NCBI GenBank assembly: GCA_005239465.1
Contig: SPAW01000053.1
Location: forward strand, 1-54,004
Reading direction: 5' to 3'
Origin: Nitrospira sp.
GTDB taxonomy: Bacteria; Nitrospirota; Nitrospiria; Nitrospirales; Nitrospiraceae
DNA: 54,004 bases
Shown here: in pieces, positions 16,724 to 23,865 of the stretch
Layout of the letters: every line of letters begins with the position of its first letter
Numbering within the stretch: position 1 is the first letter of the stretch
Made by a program: the position numbers and the translations under genes
Notes under the pieces: generated by a model
The model's input: the letters and a program-made list of their open reading frames with translations, nothing else
Told to the model about the DNA's origin: nothing
Database searches by the model: none

Positions 16724-17359
16724 ATGCCCGTCGTGACGGTTTTTGAACAGCACGCCGTTGAGTACGACCGATGGTTCGATGAGCACGAGTCCGTGTATCA
16801 GGCCGAAGTCGCCGCGCTCCGGAAGTTCGTTTCTCCTACTGGCCTGGGCATGGAGGTGGGGGTCGGCACCGGGCGATTTGCGGTTCCGCTCGGCATCCGG
16901 TTCGGAATCGATCCGAGTCGACGCATGCTGAATATCGCTCGGGAGCGTGGCCTTCGAGTCTGCCAGGCCGTGGGGGAGCGGCTCCCCTTTCGTGATGAGC
17001 AGTTCGATCTTGTGCTCCTCGTGACCGTCATTTGTTTCGTGGACGATGTGCCGACGTTGTTTCGGGAGCTTAGGCGGGTCCTGAAGACAGGCGGACAACT
17101 CATCATCGGTTTCATCAACCGGAACAGTGAGCTTGGTCGGTCGTACGAGTCGCGCAAGGCAGTCGGTACCTTTTACCGGGAGGCACGATTCTACGCGGTG
17201 GAGGACGTGACTGAGTGGGTGAAGGAGGCCGGCTTTAACACGCTCCAATTTTGCCAGACTCTCTTTGACGGTCCAAGCGAGTTTTCAACGAAAGGCTTGG
17301 AGGTTCGGGATGGCTATAGCGATGGCGCATTTGTCGTGCTCTGTGCCCGAAACACTTGA
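16724..17359 (+). CDS. Class I SAM-dependent methyltransferase
   Basis: 211 residues with the Rossmann methyltransferase motifs: GLGMEVGVGTGRFAVPLG (motif I, about 42-59), GIDPSRRML (motif II) and FDLVLLVTVICFVDDVP (motif IV), followed by LRRVLKTGGQLIIGFINRNS. This is the UbiE/type-11 layout. The substrate cannot be told from sequence; small molecules, lipids or metalloids (ArsM-like) are possible, but the cysteines of an arsenite methyltransferase are not obvious. It has a good GGAGG ribosome binding site and starts the redox block that follows. Confidence 0.88.
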   Translation: MPVVTVFEQHAVEYDRWFDEHESVYQAEVAALRKFVSPTGLGMEVGVGTGRFAVPLGIRFGIDPSRRMLNIARERGLRVCQAVGERLPFRDEQFDLVLLVTVICFVDDVPTLFRELRRVLKTGGQLIIGFINRNSELGRSYESRKAVGTFYREARFYAVEDVTEWVKEAGFNTLQFCQTLFDGPSEFSTKGLEVRDGYSDGAFVVLCARNT

Positions 17360-17408
17360 AAGGCTTTGAGCGCTGGTTGCTGCGCCGCTGGTGTTAGGAG
17401 GATGATCC

Positions 17409-17645
17409 ATGATGGGCAATGGCATGACGGGCGGTTGGATGGGAATTGGGATGCTTTTCGGCATAGTGTTCTGGATCCTGGTACTCGTGGGGATCGTGCT
17501 CTTGGTGGTCTGGGTTGTGCAGAAGGCTCTGGGCGGTGGGGCAGGCGGAACTGAGGGGTCAGCCCTGGAGATCCTGAAGAAACGGTATGCCAGTGGAGAG
17601 ATCTCAAAAGAGGAGTTTGAGGAAAAGAAACGGGATCTTTTATAG
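17409..17645 (+). CDS. Small membrane protein with SHOCT domain
   Basis: 78 residues. A Met/Gly-rich N-terminus leads into one membrane helix (about 14-38), and a C-terminal SHOCT module (ILKKRYASGEISKEEFEEKKRDLL) follows. SHOCT modules are short helical hairpins found at the ends of small membrane proteins; they may mediate oligomerisation. The start at 17409 is supported by TTAGGAGG. It precedes the tiny gene and DsrE gene below, which looks like one operon. Another SHOCT-tailed protein is at 21432. Confidence 0.88.
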   Translation: MMGNGMTGGWMGIGMLFGIVFWILVLVGIVLLVVWVVQKALGGGAGGTEGSALEILKKRYASGEISKEEFEEKKRDLL

Positions 17646-17649
17646 AGGA

Positions 17650-17784
17650 ATGCTCCCATGGCCAGAGATCGCTTACTTGGCCTTGTGCGTGATGGCGATG
17701 CTGGTTATAAAACAGTGCAATGTGCTCAAACATCGTCCACCGCGCGTCTCCCCGCGTGGCAAAAATTGGAGAGATAAGCCATGA
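17650..17784 (+). CDS. 44-residue membrane peptide coupled to DsrE
   Basis: An ATG preceded by AGAGGA starts a 44-residue peptide with one membrane stretch (EIAYLALCVMAMLVI) and a strongly basic tail. Its TGA overlaps the DsrE ATG as ATGA (17781-17784), the arrangement of translationally coupled genes. The gene begins four bases after the SHOCT gene's stop. I recognise no family; coding potential rests on spacing and hydrophobicity. Confidence 0.45.
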   Translation: MLPWPEIAYLALCVMAMLVIKQCNVLKHRPPRVSPRGKNWRDKP

Positions 17785-18134
17785 AAATCCTGTTCATCCT
17801 CAATGATGCGCCGTATGGTTCAGAGAAGGTCTACAACGCGCTCCGGCTTGCGATGAAGTTGCAGCAGGAACATGCCGCCGCGGAGATCCGCATCTTTCTG
17901 ATGGCGGACGCCGTCACTGCGGCGCTGTCCGGCCAGAGCACACCGCAGGGCTATTACAACATCGAACGGATGCTTAAGGCGGTCATCAATAAACAAGGCC
18001 AGGTCAAAACGTGCGGGACTTGCGCGGAGGCACGGGGCATAGAGAAGCTGACTCTCGTAGAGGGTGTGGAAGTCAGCACGATGAGCCAATTGGCCCAGTG
18101 GGTGGTTGAGTCGGAAAAAGTGCTCACTTTCTGA
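17781..18134 (+). CDS. DsrE-family sulfur-relay-type protein
   Basis: 117 residues with the DsrE/YchN fold: MKILFILNDAPYGSEKVYNALRLA at the N-terminus, then IFLMADAVTAAL, and a CxxC pair (Cys78, Cys81) in VKTCGTCAEARG. It ends with the STMSQLAQWVVESEKVLTF helix-strand. DsrE-type proteins carry persulfide sulfur or modulate sulfur trafficking, and the CxxC replaces the single acceptor cysteine of TusD/DsrE. It directly precedes an SQR-like flavoprotein, which favours a sulfide/persulfide link. The 3' third of this gene recurs as a broken copy at 22797-22883. Confidence 0.88.
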   Translation: MKILFILNDAPYGSEKVYNALRLAMKLQQEHAAAEIRIFLMADAVTAALSGQSTPQGYYNIERMLKAVINKQGQVKTCGTCAEARGIEKLTLVEGVEVSTMSQLAQWVVESEKVLTF

Positions 18135-18216
18135 AAAACAGCGAGCAGTAAATAGCGAATAGCAAGGAGCTAACAGCTCAGAGCTATTAGCCATTCGCTG
18201 CATGCGTGGAGGATTC
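18135..18216. repeat. AGC-rich degenerate repeat tract
   Basis: A run of degenerate units (AGCGAGCAG, AGCGAATAGC, AGCTAACAGCTC, AGCTATTAGCC) separates DsrE from the SQR-like gene. Similar text occurs near 21356, 22890, 23445 and 23625. These tracts look like filler repeats and lie close to the decayed gene copies in this block. The end of the tract supplies the GGAGGA ribosome binding site of the next gene. Confidence 0.5.
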
Positions 18217-19371
18217 ATGCCAGGCAAAACCATTCTGATTCTCGGCGGAGGGATTGGGGGCCAGGTGGCGGCAAACCGCTTGCGTCGGCTGCTGGGCAGA
18301 GAACATCGCGTTGTCTTGGTGGACCGGGAACGGACCTTTACCTTTAGCCCCTCCCTGCTTTGGATGATCGTCGGGGCCCGGAAGCCGGCTCAGTTCAGTC
18401 GCGATCTGAGTAGGCTCGCGCGGAAGGGGATTGAGGTCATTGAGGCCGAAATCACCACAATTGATCCTGTGGCGCGTCGCGTGAGCACGTCCGCCGGCGA
18501 GCTGACCGGCGATTATCTCATCATGGCGCTGGGAGCCGAGCTGGCTCATGATGCGGTGCCGGGTTGGAAGCCCAGCGCGATTAACTTTTACTGCCTGAAA
18601 GGCGCCGAGCTCACCCGGGCCGCGCTTGCCTCGTTTCAAGGCGGACGGCTGTGCCTCGTGGTGGCAGCCACGCCGTACAAATGTCCAGCCGCTCCCTACG
18701 AGGCGGCCATGCTGATCGCGGATTACTTTGTCCGTCGCGGCATCCGCGAGAACGTGGACCTGCACGTCTACACGCCGGAGCCACTTCCGATGCCCGTGGC
18801 CGGGCCGGTGCTGGGCAATGCGGTTCGACAGATGCTCGAAGAGCGCGGCATTGCGTTTCATCACAACTTGAAGCTCGAACGGGTGGACGGTGAGGCGCGG
18901 GCATTGGTGTTTGCCGGTGGAGAACAAGCTGAATTTGATCTCCTGCTCGGTGTCCCGCCCCACCGGGCTCCGGCAGCTGTGCGCGACTCAAGCCTTCTGG
19001 GAGATACCGGGTGGATCCCGGTGGACGCCAGGACGCTACAGACCCGCTACGAGCGCGTCTATGCCATCGGTGATGTAACTACGATCATGCTCCCGGCGGG
19101 GAAACCGCTTCCCAAGGCCGGAGTCTTTGCCCATTATGAAGCGGAGACGGTGGCTGAGAATATTGCGGCGGAGATCGAAGGTAAGAAACCTGCACACACG
19201 TTCGACGGTCGAGGGTTCTGCTTTCTGGAACTGGGTGCCGGCCGGGCCGGGTTTGCCGGCGGGGACTTCTACGCGACCCCGGAGCCTCGGGTCACGATGC
19301 GATGGCCTGGCTATCACTGGCACTGGGCAAAAATCCTGTTTGAGCGCTGGTGGCTTTCACATTGGTTCTGA
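18217..19371 (+). CDS. Sulfide:quinone-oxidoreductase-like FAD protein
   Basis: About 384 residues from the ATG at 18217, which has GTGGAGGA just upstream; an ATG at 18202 lacks one. It is a two-dinucleotide-domain flavoprotein with ILGGGIGG (about 8-15) for FAD, LIMALGAELAHD, ATPYKCPAAPYEAA with Cys156, and YAIGDVT (about 282-288). Cys156 lies where SQR and flavocytochrome c sulfide dehydrogenase carry a redox-active cysteine, and Cys335 (GFCFLELG) is a candidate partner. The C-terminus is aromatic and basic (WHWAKILFERWWLSHWF), suggesting membrane attachment at the quinone. The oxidised substrate could be sulfide or another low-potential donor; NDH-2-like activity is an alternative. Confidence 0.8.
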   Translation: MPGKTILILGGGIGGQVAANRLRRLLGREHRVVLVDRERTFTFSPSLLWMIVGARKPAQFSRDLSRLARKGIEVIEAEITTIDPVARRVSTSAGELTGDYLIMALGAELAHDAVPGWKPSAINFYCLKGAELTRAALASFQGGRLCLVVAATPYKCPAAPYEAAMLIADYFVRRGIRENVDLHVYTPEPLPMPVAGPVLGNAVRQMLEERGIAFHHNLKLERVDGEARALVFAGGEQAEFDLLLGVPPHRAPAAVRDSSLLGDTGWIPVDARTLQTRYERVYAIGDVTTIMLPAGKPLPKAGVFAHYEAETVAENIAAEIEGKKPAHTFDGRGFCFLELGAGRAGFAGGDFYATPEPRVTMRWPGYHWHWAKILFERWWLSHWF

Positions 19372-19494
19372 AGCTACGCGGACAAACAATGCGCGGTGTG
19401 TCACATGATCAAAGGGAAGGACGGCAAGGTTGGCCCTGACCTGAATGACGTCGGTACCAAGCGAGACGCGGTGTGGCCTCGGCGATGCTGTTGA
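19372..19494 (+). pseudogene. Cytochrome c fragment without start
   Basis: Directly after the SQR-like stop, and in the same frame, the sequence reads YADKQCAVCHMIKGKDGKVGPDL followed by NDVGTKRDA, then ends at TGA. It contains a haem-binding CAVCH and aligns with residues 36-66 of the intact cytochrome c at 22337 (FADKKCVLCHVIKGNGGTVGP...DLSTVGAQRGA). There is no start codon, signal peptide or C-terminal Met-ligand region, so this is the middle of a lost paralogue. Confidence 0.75.
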
Positions 19495-19629
19495 GGCCGA
19501 TCGTCATGGCCGCAATCTATGTCATCTGGCGCTGGCAGACCCAGGTGAAGAAAGTGGATTTCCAAGGAAGAATTCACAATGCGGACCATTGAACGTAGAC
19601 ACCAACAACCAAACGGGAGGAAGACTGCC

Positions 19630-19977
19630 ATGAAAACACGAATGAATGCGGTGACAATGATCCTCGTCATGTTCTTGCTTGCACCTGTGCTGTCCTGGGC
19701 AGACATGAAGGACAAGGGGATGATGGGCTCTGGCATGATGGAAAAAGGGCAGATGCCGATGATGCAAGGGAAGGAAATGGAGCACCAGGACATGCAGATG
19801 ATGCACGAGATGATGGGCATGATGCATGGGATGATGGGGATGATGAAAGGGATGACGCAAGATCCTACGATGCAAAACACGATGGAGAAGCGGATGGAAC
19901 GGATGCAGGAGATGATGAAGCAGCATGAACACATGATGCAGGAGCACCAGCGGACGATGAAGCGAGAAAAAGAATAA
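19630..19977 (+). CDS. Methionine-rich exported protein (probable soft-metal binder)
   Basis: 115 residues. A signal peptide (MKTRMNAVTMILVMFLLAPVLSWA) precedes a mature part of about 90 residues, of which about 30 are Met, mostly as MM and GMM pairs with interspersed His (HEMMGMMHGMMGMMKGM). This composition suits binding of Cu(I) or Ag(I) by thioether and imidazole ligands in the periplasm, as in methionine-rich copper-handling proteins; a role in protecting or supplying nearby redox proteins is inference. The start has GGGAGGAAG upstream. The repetitive ATGATG coding should not be taken for a CRISPR or microsatellite. Confidence 0.7.
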   Translation: MKTRMNAVTMILVMFLLAPVLSWADMKDKGMMGSGMMEKGQMPMMQGKEMEHQDMQMMHEMMGMMHGMMGMMKGMTQDPTMQNTMEKRMERMQEMMKQHEHMMQEHQRTMKREKE

Positions 19978-20019
19978 GGGAGGGACACGATAGGCAAAAA
20001 AGGAAGCAGTACGAGGTCT

Positions 20020-20035
20020 GACCCTTTAAAGGGTC
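20020..20035. repeat. Perfect 16-bp palindrome
   Basis: GACCCTTTAAAGGGTC lies between the Met-rich gene and the cytochrome-porin gene. It is short enough to be a regulator site or part of a weak terminator; no U-run follows. Confidence 0.4.
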
Positions 20036-20105
20036 ACTTGTTGCGAGGACTGTACGCGATGGAGCAGTTGATCGGTGAAATGGCGAGGCCGGGGAAGGAG
20101 GGGCC

Positions 20106-21344
20106 GTGAGTGGGAAGAGGGCGACGATCTACGGACAACTCGCCATTACGATGGCGCTGGTTTTGGTAATCCTGGCTGGAGTGTTGCTCGCGACCGTTTG
20201 GGAAGCGAAAGCCATTCCGGCTTGGGCGCGCAAGTACAATGCCGATTGTGGCTTGTGCCACTATCCGGCCGTCCCCCGGCTGAATTCGTTCGGCCAACAG
20301 TTCCGTCGGGCCGGCTTTCGGACGCCGGACGAGTTTGACAAGGACCAGGATGTAACCAAGGTGGGCGACTACCTCGCCACACGCCTTCGGGCGCACTTGG
20401 GCTATCAGAATCAGGAGGGGCAGGTCGAGCGCAGCGAGTTCACGCTCAACGATGCCACCTTCTTCTACGCCGGTCCGATCAGCAAGAACTTTTCCGCCTT
20501 CGTCGAAGCCGAAATCGAAGGTAACGGCGAGATCGAGTTGATCGGCCAGCTTCAGGGCGTGTTCGGTAACGCGGAGCGCTTTGTCAGTGTTCGGATGGGA
20601 CAGATGCACACGTTGCAGCGACTCGGCGTCGGCGGCTTCGACCGGCCCACAGGGATCAGCACCAATCCGGTCCATTCGACCACCCTGACGAGGGCGGGAA
20701 ATATCAAAGGCTCCCAGTTTTCCTTGAGCAAGGATCAAAAGGGAATAGAAGTGGCTCTTGTGCAGGGGCGCAGCCGGCTGCTGGGTCAGGTTCTCAACGG
20801 GTTGGATCATACTGGCAGCGGCAAGGATACAAAGTTCGATATTGATTCGGACAAGGATTACCTGATTGCCTATGAGCACCTCCTAGATGATATCGCCTCC
20901 GGGTTTACGTTGTTTTATTATAAGGGGACGCAGCATCAAGTCTTCGCTCAGCCCATTCTCGGCCAGCGCATTGATTTCCACCGCTTCGGCGCAAACATCA
21001 GTAAGGTTTTTCCTGTCGGCTTCGGCTTTTTTGAACTGCAAGGCGGCTATGTTCGAAGCTTCGATAATGTCCCGGCGGATGTGGGACGGGATGTGGAGGG
21101 AAACGCCTTCTACGTCGAATCCCAACAAGTTCTTAGCGGTCCTGAAATCACGTTCCTGGAGCGGTATTCATTCATTGATCAGGACGCCGCCAGGAAGAAC
21201 ACTCAACGGCAAGATCTCACCTTCGGTGTCGTGATGCCAGTGCAGACCTGGCTACGGGCAGCGACGGAGTATACGTACACGGATAACCGAGCGACCGGAA
21301 ACTCCGATCACGCCGCCTTGCTCGAACTAATGGCGAACTGGTAG
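20106..21344 (+). CDS. Cyc2-like monohaem cytochrome c-porin fusion
   Basis: 412 residues. A signal anchor (about 8-36) ends near EAKA, followed by IPAWARKYNADCGLCHYPAVPRLNSFGQQFRRAGF with one CxxCH (Cys48, Cys51, His52). The remaining 330 residues alternate like outer-membrane strands (for example RLRAHLGYQ, ATFFYAGPI, FELQGGYVRS, AATEYTYTDN), ending in LLELMANW with a terminal aromatic residue. The order haem domain then barrel, with the A-P-x-x-A-R...CxxCH...P-x-L-x-x-F-G-x-x-F pattern, is that of Cyc2-type cytochrome-porins, some of which oxidise extracellular Fe(II). Neighbours are a soluble cytochrome c and an SQR-like protein. The donor here is unknown. Confidence 0.75.
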   Translation: MSGKRATIYGQLAITMALVLVILAGVLLATVWEAKAIPAWARKYNADCGLCHYPAVPRLNSFGQQFRRAGFRTPDEFDKDQDVTKVGDYLATRLRAHLGYQNQEGQVERSEFTLNDATFFYAGPISKNFSAFVEAEIEGNGEIELIGQLQGVFGNAERFVSVRMGQMHTLQRLGVGGFDRPTGISTNPVHSTTLTRAGNIKGSQFSLSKDQKGIEVALVQGRSRLLGQVLNGLDHTGSGKDTKFDIDSDKDYLIAYEHLLDDIASGFTLFYYKGTQHQVFAQPILGQRIDFHRFGANISKVFPVGFGFFELQGGYVRSFDNVPADVGRDVEGNAFYVESQQVLSGPEITFLERYSFIDQDAARKNTQRQDLTFGVVMPVQTWLRAATEYTYTDNRATGNSDHAALLELMANW

Positions 21345-21431
21345 CGCGACAAGGAAGCAGTCAGCCGTCGGCAATCGGCTATTGGCAAGGAACGTGAGAG
21401 TCGGGCGAGACTTCTCCGGGAGCTAGAAAGG

Positions 21432-22298
21432 ATGATCGAGGCGATAAGGGTAAGGGGAAGCGCGATGTGGTGGCTTGCCAGCATCCTGATCTTCTGGACG
21501 GTTCAGGGCTGCGGAGGGCCGGTCCGCTTTGTCAGGGCCGTGGAGGAAAACCCGGAGCAGGTCGTGCGGCTGGAAGCGCGCTATGGGCAGGGCCAGTCGC
21601 ACGGCTACGATGGCGCTGTCATGCCCTTCGACCATCCGACAGCGTTCGGTCGGATAGAGATGGAGACAATCCTCAGGGGGCTTCGCGTGCAACTTCGCAA
21701 GAGTCTTCTCACCCTCGGTGCCGCAGAATCCGGTCCCAAGGAAGTGTTTACCGAGAGCGAGCGGCGGTCATTCGCCCCTGTTTTGGTTGAAGCGTTTGCG
21801 AAGGCCAGGCCGGATGAATGGGTCGTCTTTTTCCTCGGCCATCCCCGCGGCGGAGAGGCGGATCATCGAGGGGGCCCAGGCGTTACCGAGGTCACCTCGG
21901 GGGGATTCTTGGTGGAAGGCCGCCAACTTCATCTTGTGCTGGCCAATTATCGCTCCGCCGTCTCAATGCCCTTGATTCTTGATCGCATGCGGGATGATCC
22001 CCTGAGGCCGGCCGGTGAAGTCTTTTACGAGCTGGTGCCCGGCGTGCATCAGACGGTGCACCAGTTCGATTCGATCAAATCAACATGGGACCTGATCAAG
22101 TCCTTTCGCGCCGGCCTCTCTGCACTGACCATCGACTATCAGGCCGCTCGCATCTTTCCTGATGAGTCCATGCGTACCCCGGACGGCGGTCATTCGACCG
22201 AGGAACGACTTCGCGCCTTGCGGCGCCTTCGCGACCAAGGCCTGGTGACCGAGGAGGAATACCGCTTGAAGCGGCAGAAGCTGCTGGATGAACTGTGA
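21432..22298 (+). CDS. Lipoprotein with C-terminal SHOCT module
   Basis: 288 residues. The N-terminus has a hydrophobic stretch and lipobox-like VQGC (about 24-27), so a lipoprotein is predicted. The body is unrecognised, with motifs such as DEWVVFFLGHPR and VTSGGFLVEGRQLHLVLANYRS. The tail STEERLRALRRLRDQGLVTEEEYRLKRQKLLDEL is a clear SHOCT module. A later start at 21465 (Met-Trp-Trp) has the better AGGGGA upstream but would remove the positive charges of the signal peptide. It lies between the cytochrome-porin and cytochrome c genes and may be part of their envelope assembly. Confidence 0.75.
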   Translation: MIEAIRVRGSAMWWLASILIFWTVQGCGGPVRFVRAVEENPEQVVRLEARYGQGQSHGYDGAVMPFDHPTAFGRIEMETILRGLRVQLRKSLLTLGAAESGPKEVFTESERRSFAPVLVEAFAKARPDEWVVFFLGHPRGGEADHRGGPGVTEVTSGGFLVEGRQLHLVLANYRSAVSMPLILDRMRDDPLRPAGEVFYELVPGVHQTVHQFDSIKSTWDLIKSFRAGLSALTIDYQAARIFPDESMRTPDGGHSTEERLRALRRLRDQGLVTEEEYRLKRQKLLDEL

Positions 22299-22336
22299 GT
22301 GTTGAGTGTCAGGGAACCACGATAGGAGGCGATAAA

Positions 22337-22672
22337 ATGGCGAAAGAGGGGCTGATGTTGATAAGCGCGCTCATGCTGGCCGCAACGGGAGCCTGGGCGC
22401 AGGCGGACTCCGCTCTGATCGCGAAGGGGGAGACAACCTTCGCCGACAAGAAATGTGTCCTGTGTCACGTCATCAAGGGGAACGGCGGCACGGTTGGTCC
22501 TCTGGCTCGTGGCCCCGATCTGAGCACAGTGGGAGCGCAACGGGGCGCGGAGTGGCTGAAGGCGTTCATGAAGGACCCCAAGGCGGTGAATCCGAAGGCC
22601 AAGATGATGGCCTTCAAAGGGATGGAGGAAGAGCTGGAGGCTCTGGTGGCTTACCTGGGCTCGTTAAAATGA
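22337..22672 (+). CDS. Small periplasmic monohaem cytochrome c
   Basis: 111 residues from an ATG with TAGGAGG seven bases upstream. A signal peptide ends at TGAWAQA (about 17-23). The haem site is KKCVLCHVIKG (Cys40, Cys43, His44), and the likely axial methionine lies in PKAKMMAFKGM (about 90-91). The helical end MEEELEALVAYLGSLK is typical of class I cytochromes. It could shuttle electrons between the cytochrome-porin at 20106 and the inner membrane. A headless fragment of a close paralogue is at 19372-19494. Confidence 0.92.
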   Translation: MAKEGLMLISALMLAATGAWAQADSALIAKGETTFADKKCVLCHVIKGNGGTVGPLARGPDLSTVGAQRGAEWLKAFMKDPKAVNPKAKMMAFKGMEEELEALVAYLGSLK

Positions 22673-22796
22673 AAGGCCATGTTTTTTGAAAGGGGCAGGA
22701 TGCTTGAGCGGCGTGGCTTCGTAGCGGGCCTCCTCACTGTCTTCAGCTCGGTCATCGAGACCGAATTCGGCATTCTTTTGGTCGGTTATTCACAGC

Positions 22797-22883
22797 CTTG
22801 GTTTGATCGAGGGTGCCGGGATCAGCACGTTGAGCTAGCTGGCTCAATGGGTGGTGGACTCGGACAAGGTGCTGACGTTCTGA
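22797..22883 (+). pseudogene. C-terminal remnant of a second DsrE gene
   Basis: One frame reads LGLIEGAGISTLS, a TAG (22836-22838), then LAQWVVDSDKVLTF and TGA. The DsrE gene at 17781 ends LTLVEGVEVSTMSQLAQWVVESEKVLTF, so the two align without gaps and the glutamine codon has become TAG. The upstream two-thirds of this copy are not recognisable. Confidence 0.8.
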
Positions 22884-22928
22884 CGGGGCGAGCAGCGCAC
22901 TGCGAAGAGCTCCGAAGTATTTCGCTAT

Positions 22929-23777
22929 TCACTGTACGCTGGCGGCGGGTTCAGCCGGATTGTCCTGTGTCAAGCGAACGGCTCGTTGCAATTGCATCGC
23001 CAGGCTTGAACGGCTAAATGCCCAGAAGGGCGAGATGGGCAAACCTGCTTCTCGTAACGCATGCGCTGCATATTGGTGACAGGTGTGGAAGAGATGATAG
23101 GACCGGGCCGCGGGATAGAACGTGGAGCCATCCATCGTGGTGATTGGCTCGGCTTTTGCGATTGTCGTGCGTAAGTGATGGCGCACCCGCTGATACCCCT
23201 CCTCACTCAGATGAAACCGGAACAGTTCAGATGGCGGTTGCGGCGTACGTTCGGCCCAAACCTTGTTGTAGCGCCCAACTTCCACCACGCCTTCAGTCGG
23301 CCAAGACAACGCGCGCATCACGCCCGTCAGCCCCGTCCGCCCTTCGATGTACCACGCGCGCTCGGCATAGCCCCACTCCTCGAATTCACCCCCAGCTTTC
23401 CCTCCCCCTCCAAGGGGGAGGGTTGTGGAGGGGATGAGGCTGTTCGCTGTTGGCTGATCGCTATTCACTACTTGCTGAACTGGGAAGGCAATCATCGCGT
23501 GCCACGTATCGAGCGAGACGTAGATCGGATGAGACGGGGAATTCGGCCGGGGTGGCCAGAGTCTTTCTATGGGAGACACACATCCCCATGCCAGCAGGAA
23601 AAGCGCCGGGACTAAGGACAGAGTTAACAGCGGGCAGCGAATAACTGAGAGTAAGGGGGAGAGAAACACAGGGTACAATACCACATGCTCGATTCCCTTT
23701 CTCCGCCATCCTCTCCCTGTGCGTTCTTTGCCGATGCCATGGTCGGCTGGCGGGAACCCTGGCTGCGATGTTGTCAC
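22929..23777 (-). CDS. DUF2459 protein carrying repeat-derived insertions
   Basis: 282 residues in the longest frame. After a signal/lipobox region (LFLLAWGC, Cys66) come the DUF2459 (TIGR02117, urease-region-associated) landmarks: IYVSLDTWHAMIAFP, EEWGYAERAWYIEG, TGLTGVMRALSWPT, FRFHLSEEGYQRV, and SFHLF-type YHLFHTCHQYAAHALREAGLPISP. Between the second and third landmarks about 25 residues (NSDQPTANSLIPSTTLPLGG) are encoded by repeat DNA at 23398-23475, and the signal region also overlaps a repeat tract (23620-23650). The frame survives. The true start is uncertain (GTG codons near residues 33-37 are candidates). Function unknown. Confidence 0.75.
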   Translation of the reverse strand: MTTSQPGFPPADHGIGKERTGRGWRRKGIEHVVLYPVFLSPLLSVIRCPLLTLSLVPALFLLAWGCVSPIERLWPPRPNSPSHPIYVSLDTWHAMIAFPVQQVVNSDQPTANSLIPSTTLPLGGGGKAGGEFEEWGYAERAWYIEGRTGLTGVMRALSWPTEGVVEVGRYNKVWAERTPQPPSELFRFHLSEEGYQRVRHHLRTTIAKAEPITTMDGSTFYPAARSYHLFHTCHQYAAHALREAGLPISPFWAFSRSSLAMQLQRAVRLTQDNPAEPAASVQ

Positions 23778-23865
23778 GAAGTTCCCTCTCTTGAGATCGC
23801 GGCTGTGTCGGCATCATACGAACTCACTCTATTCGGCAACCGGATAAGGTGAACCGGACCACCCC

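Noticed and set aside
19700-19970. Repetitive ATGATG tract resembling a microsatellite or CRISPR-like array
   Set aside because: It is coding sequence for a Met-rich protein with signal peptide and ribosome binding site; no regular spacer pattern exists.
22679-23017. Plus-strand 112-codon frame after cytochrome c
   Set aside because: The recognisable DsrE-like residues in this stretch lie in a different frame (22797-22883), and the frame itself has no homology.
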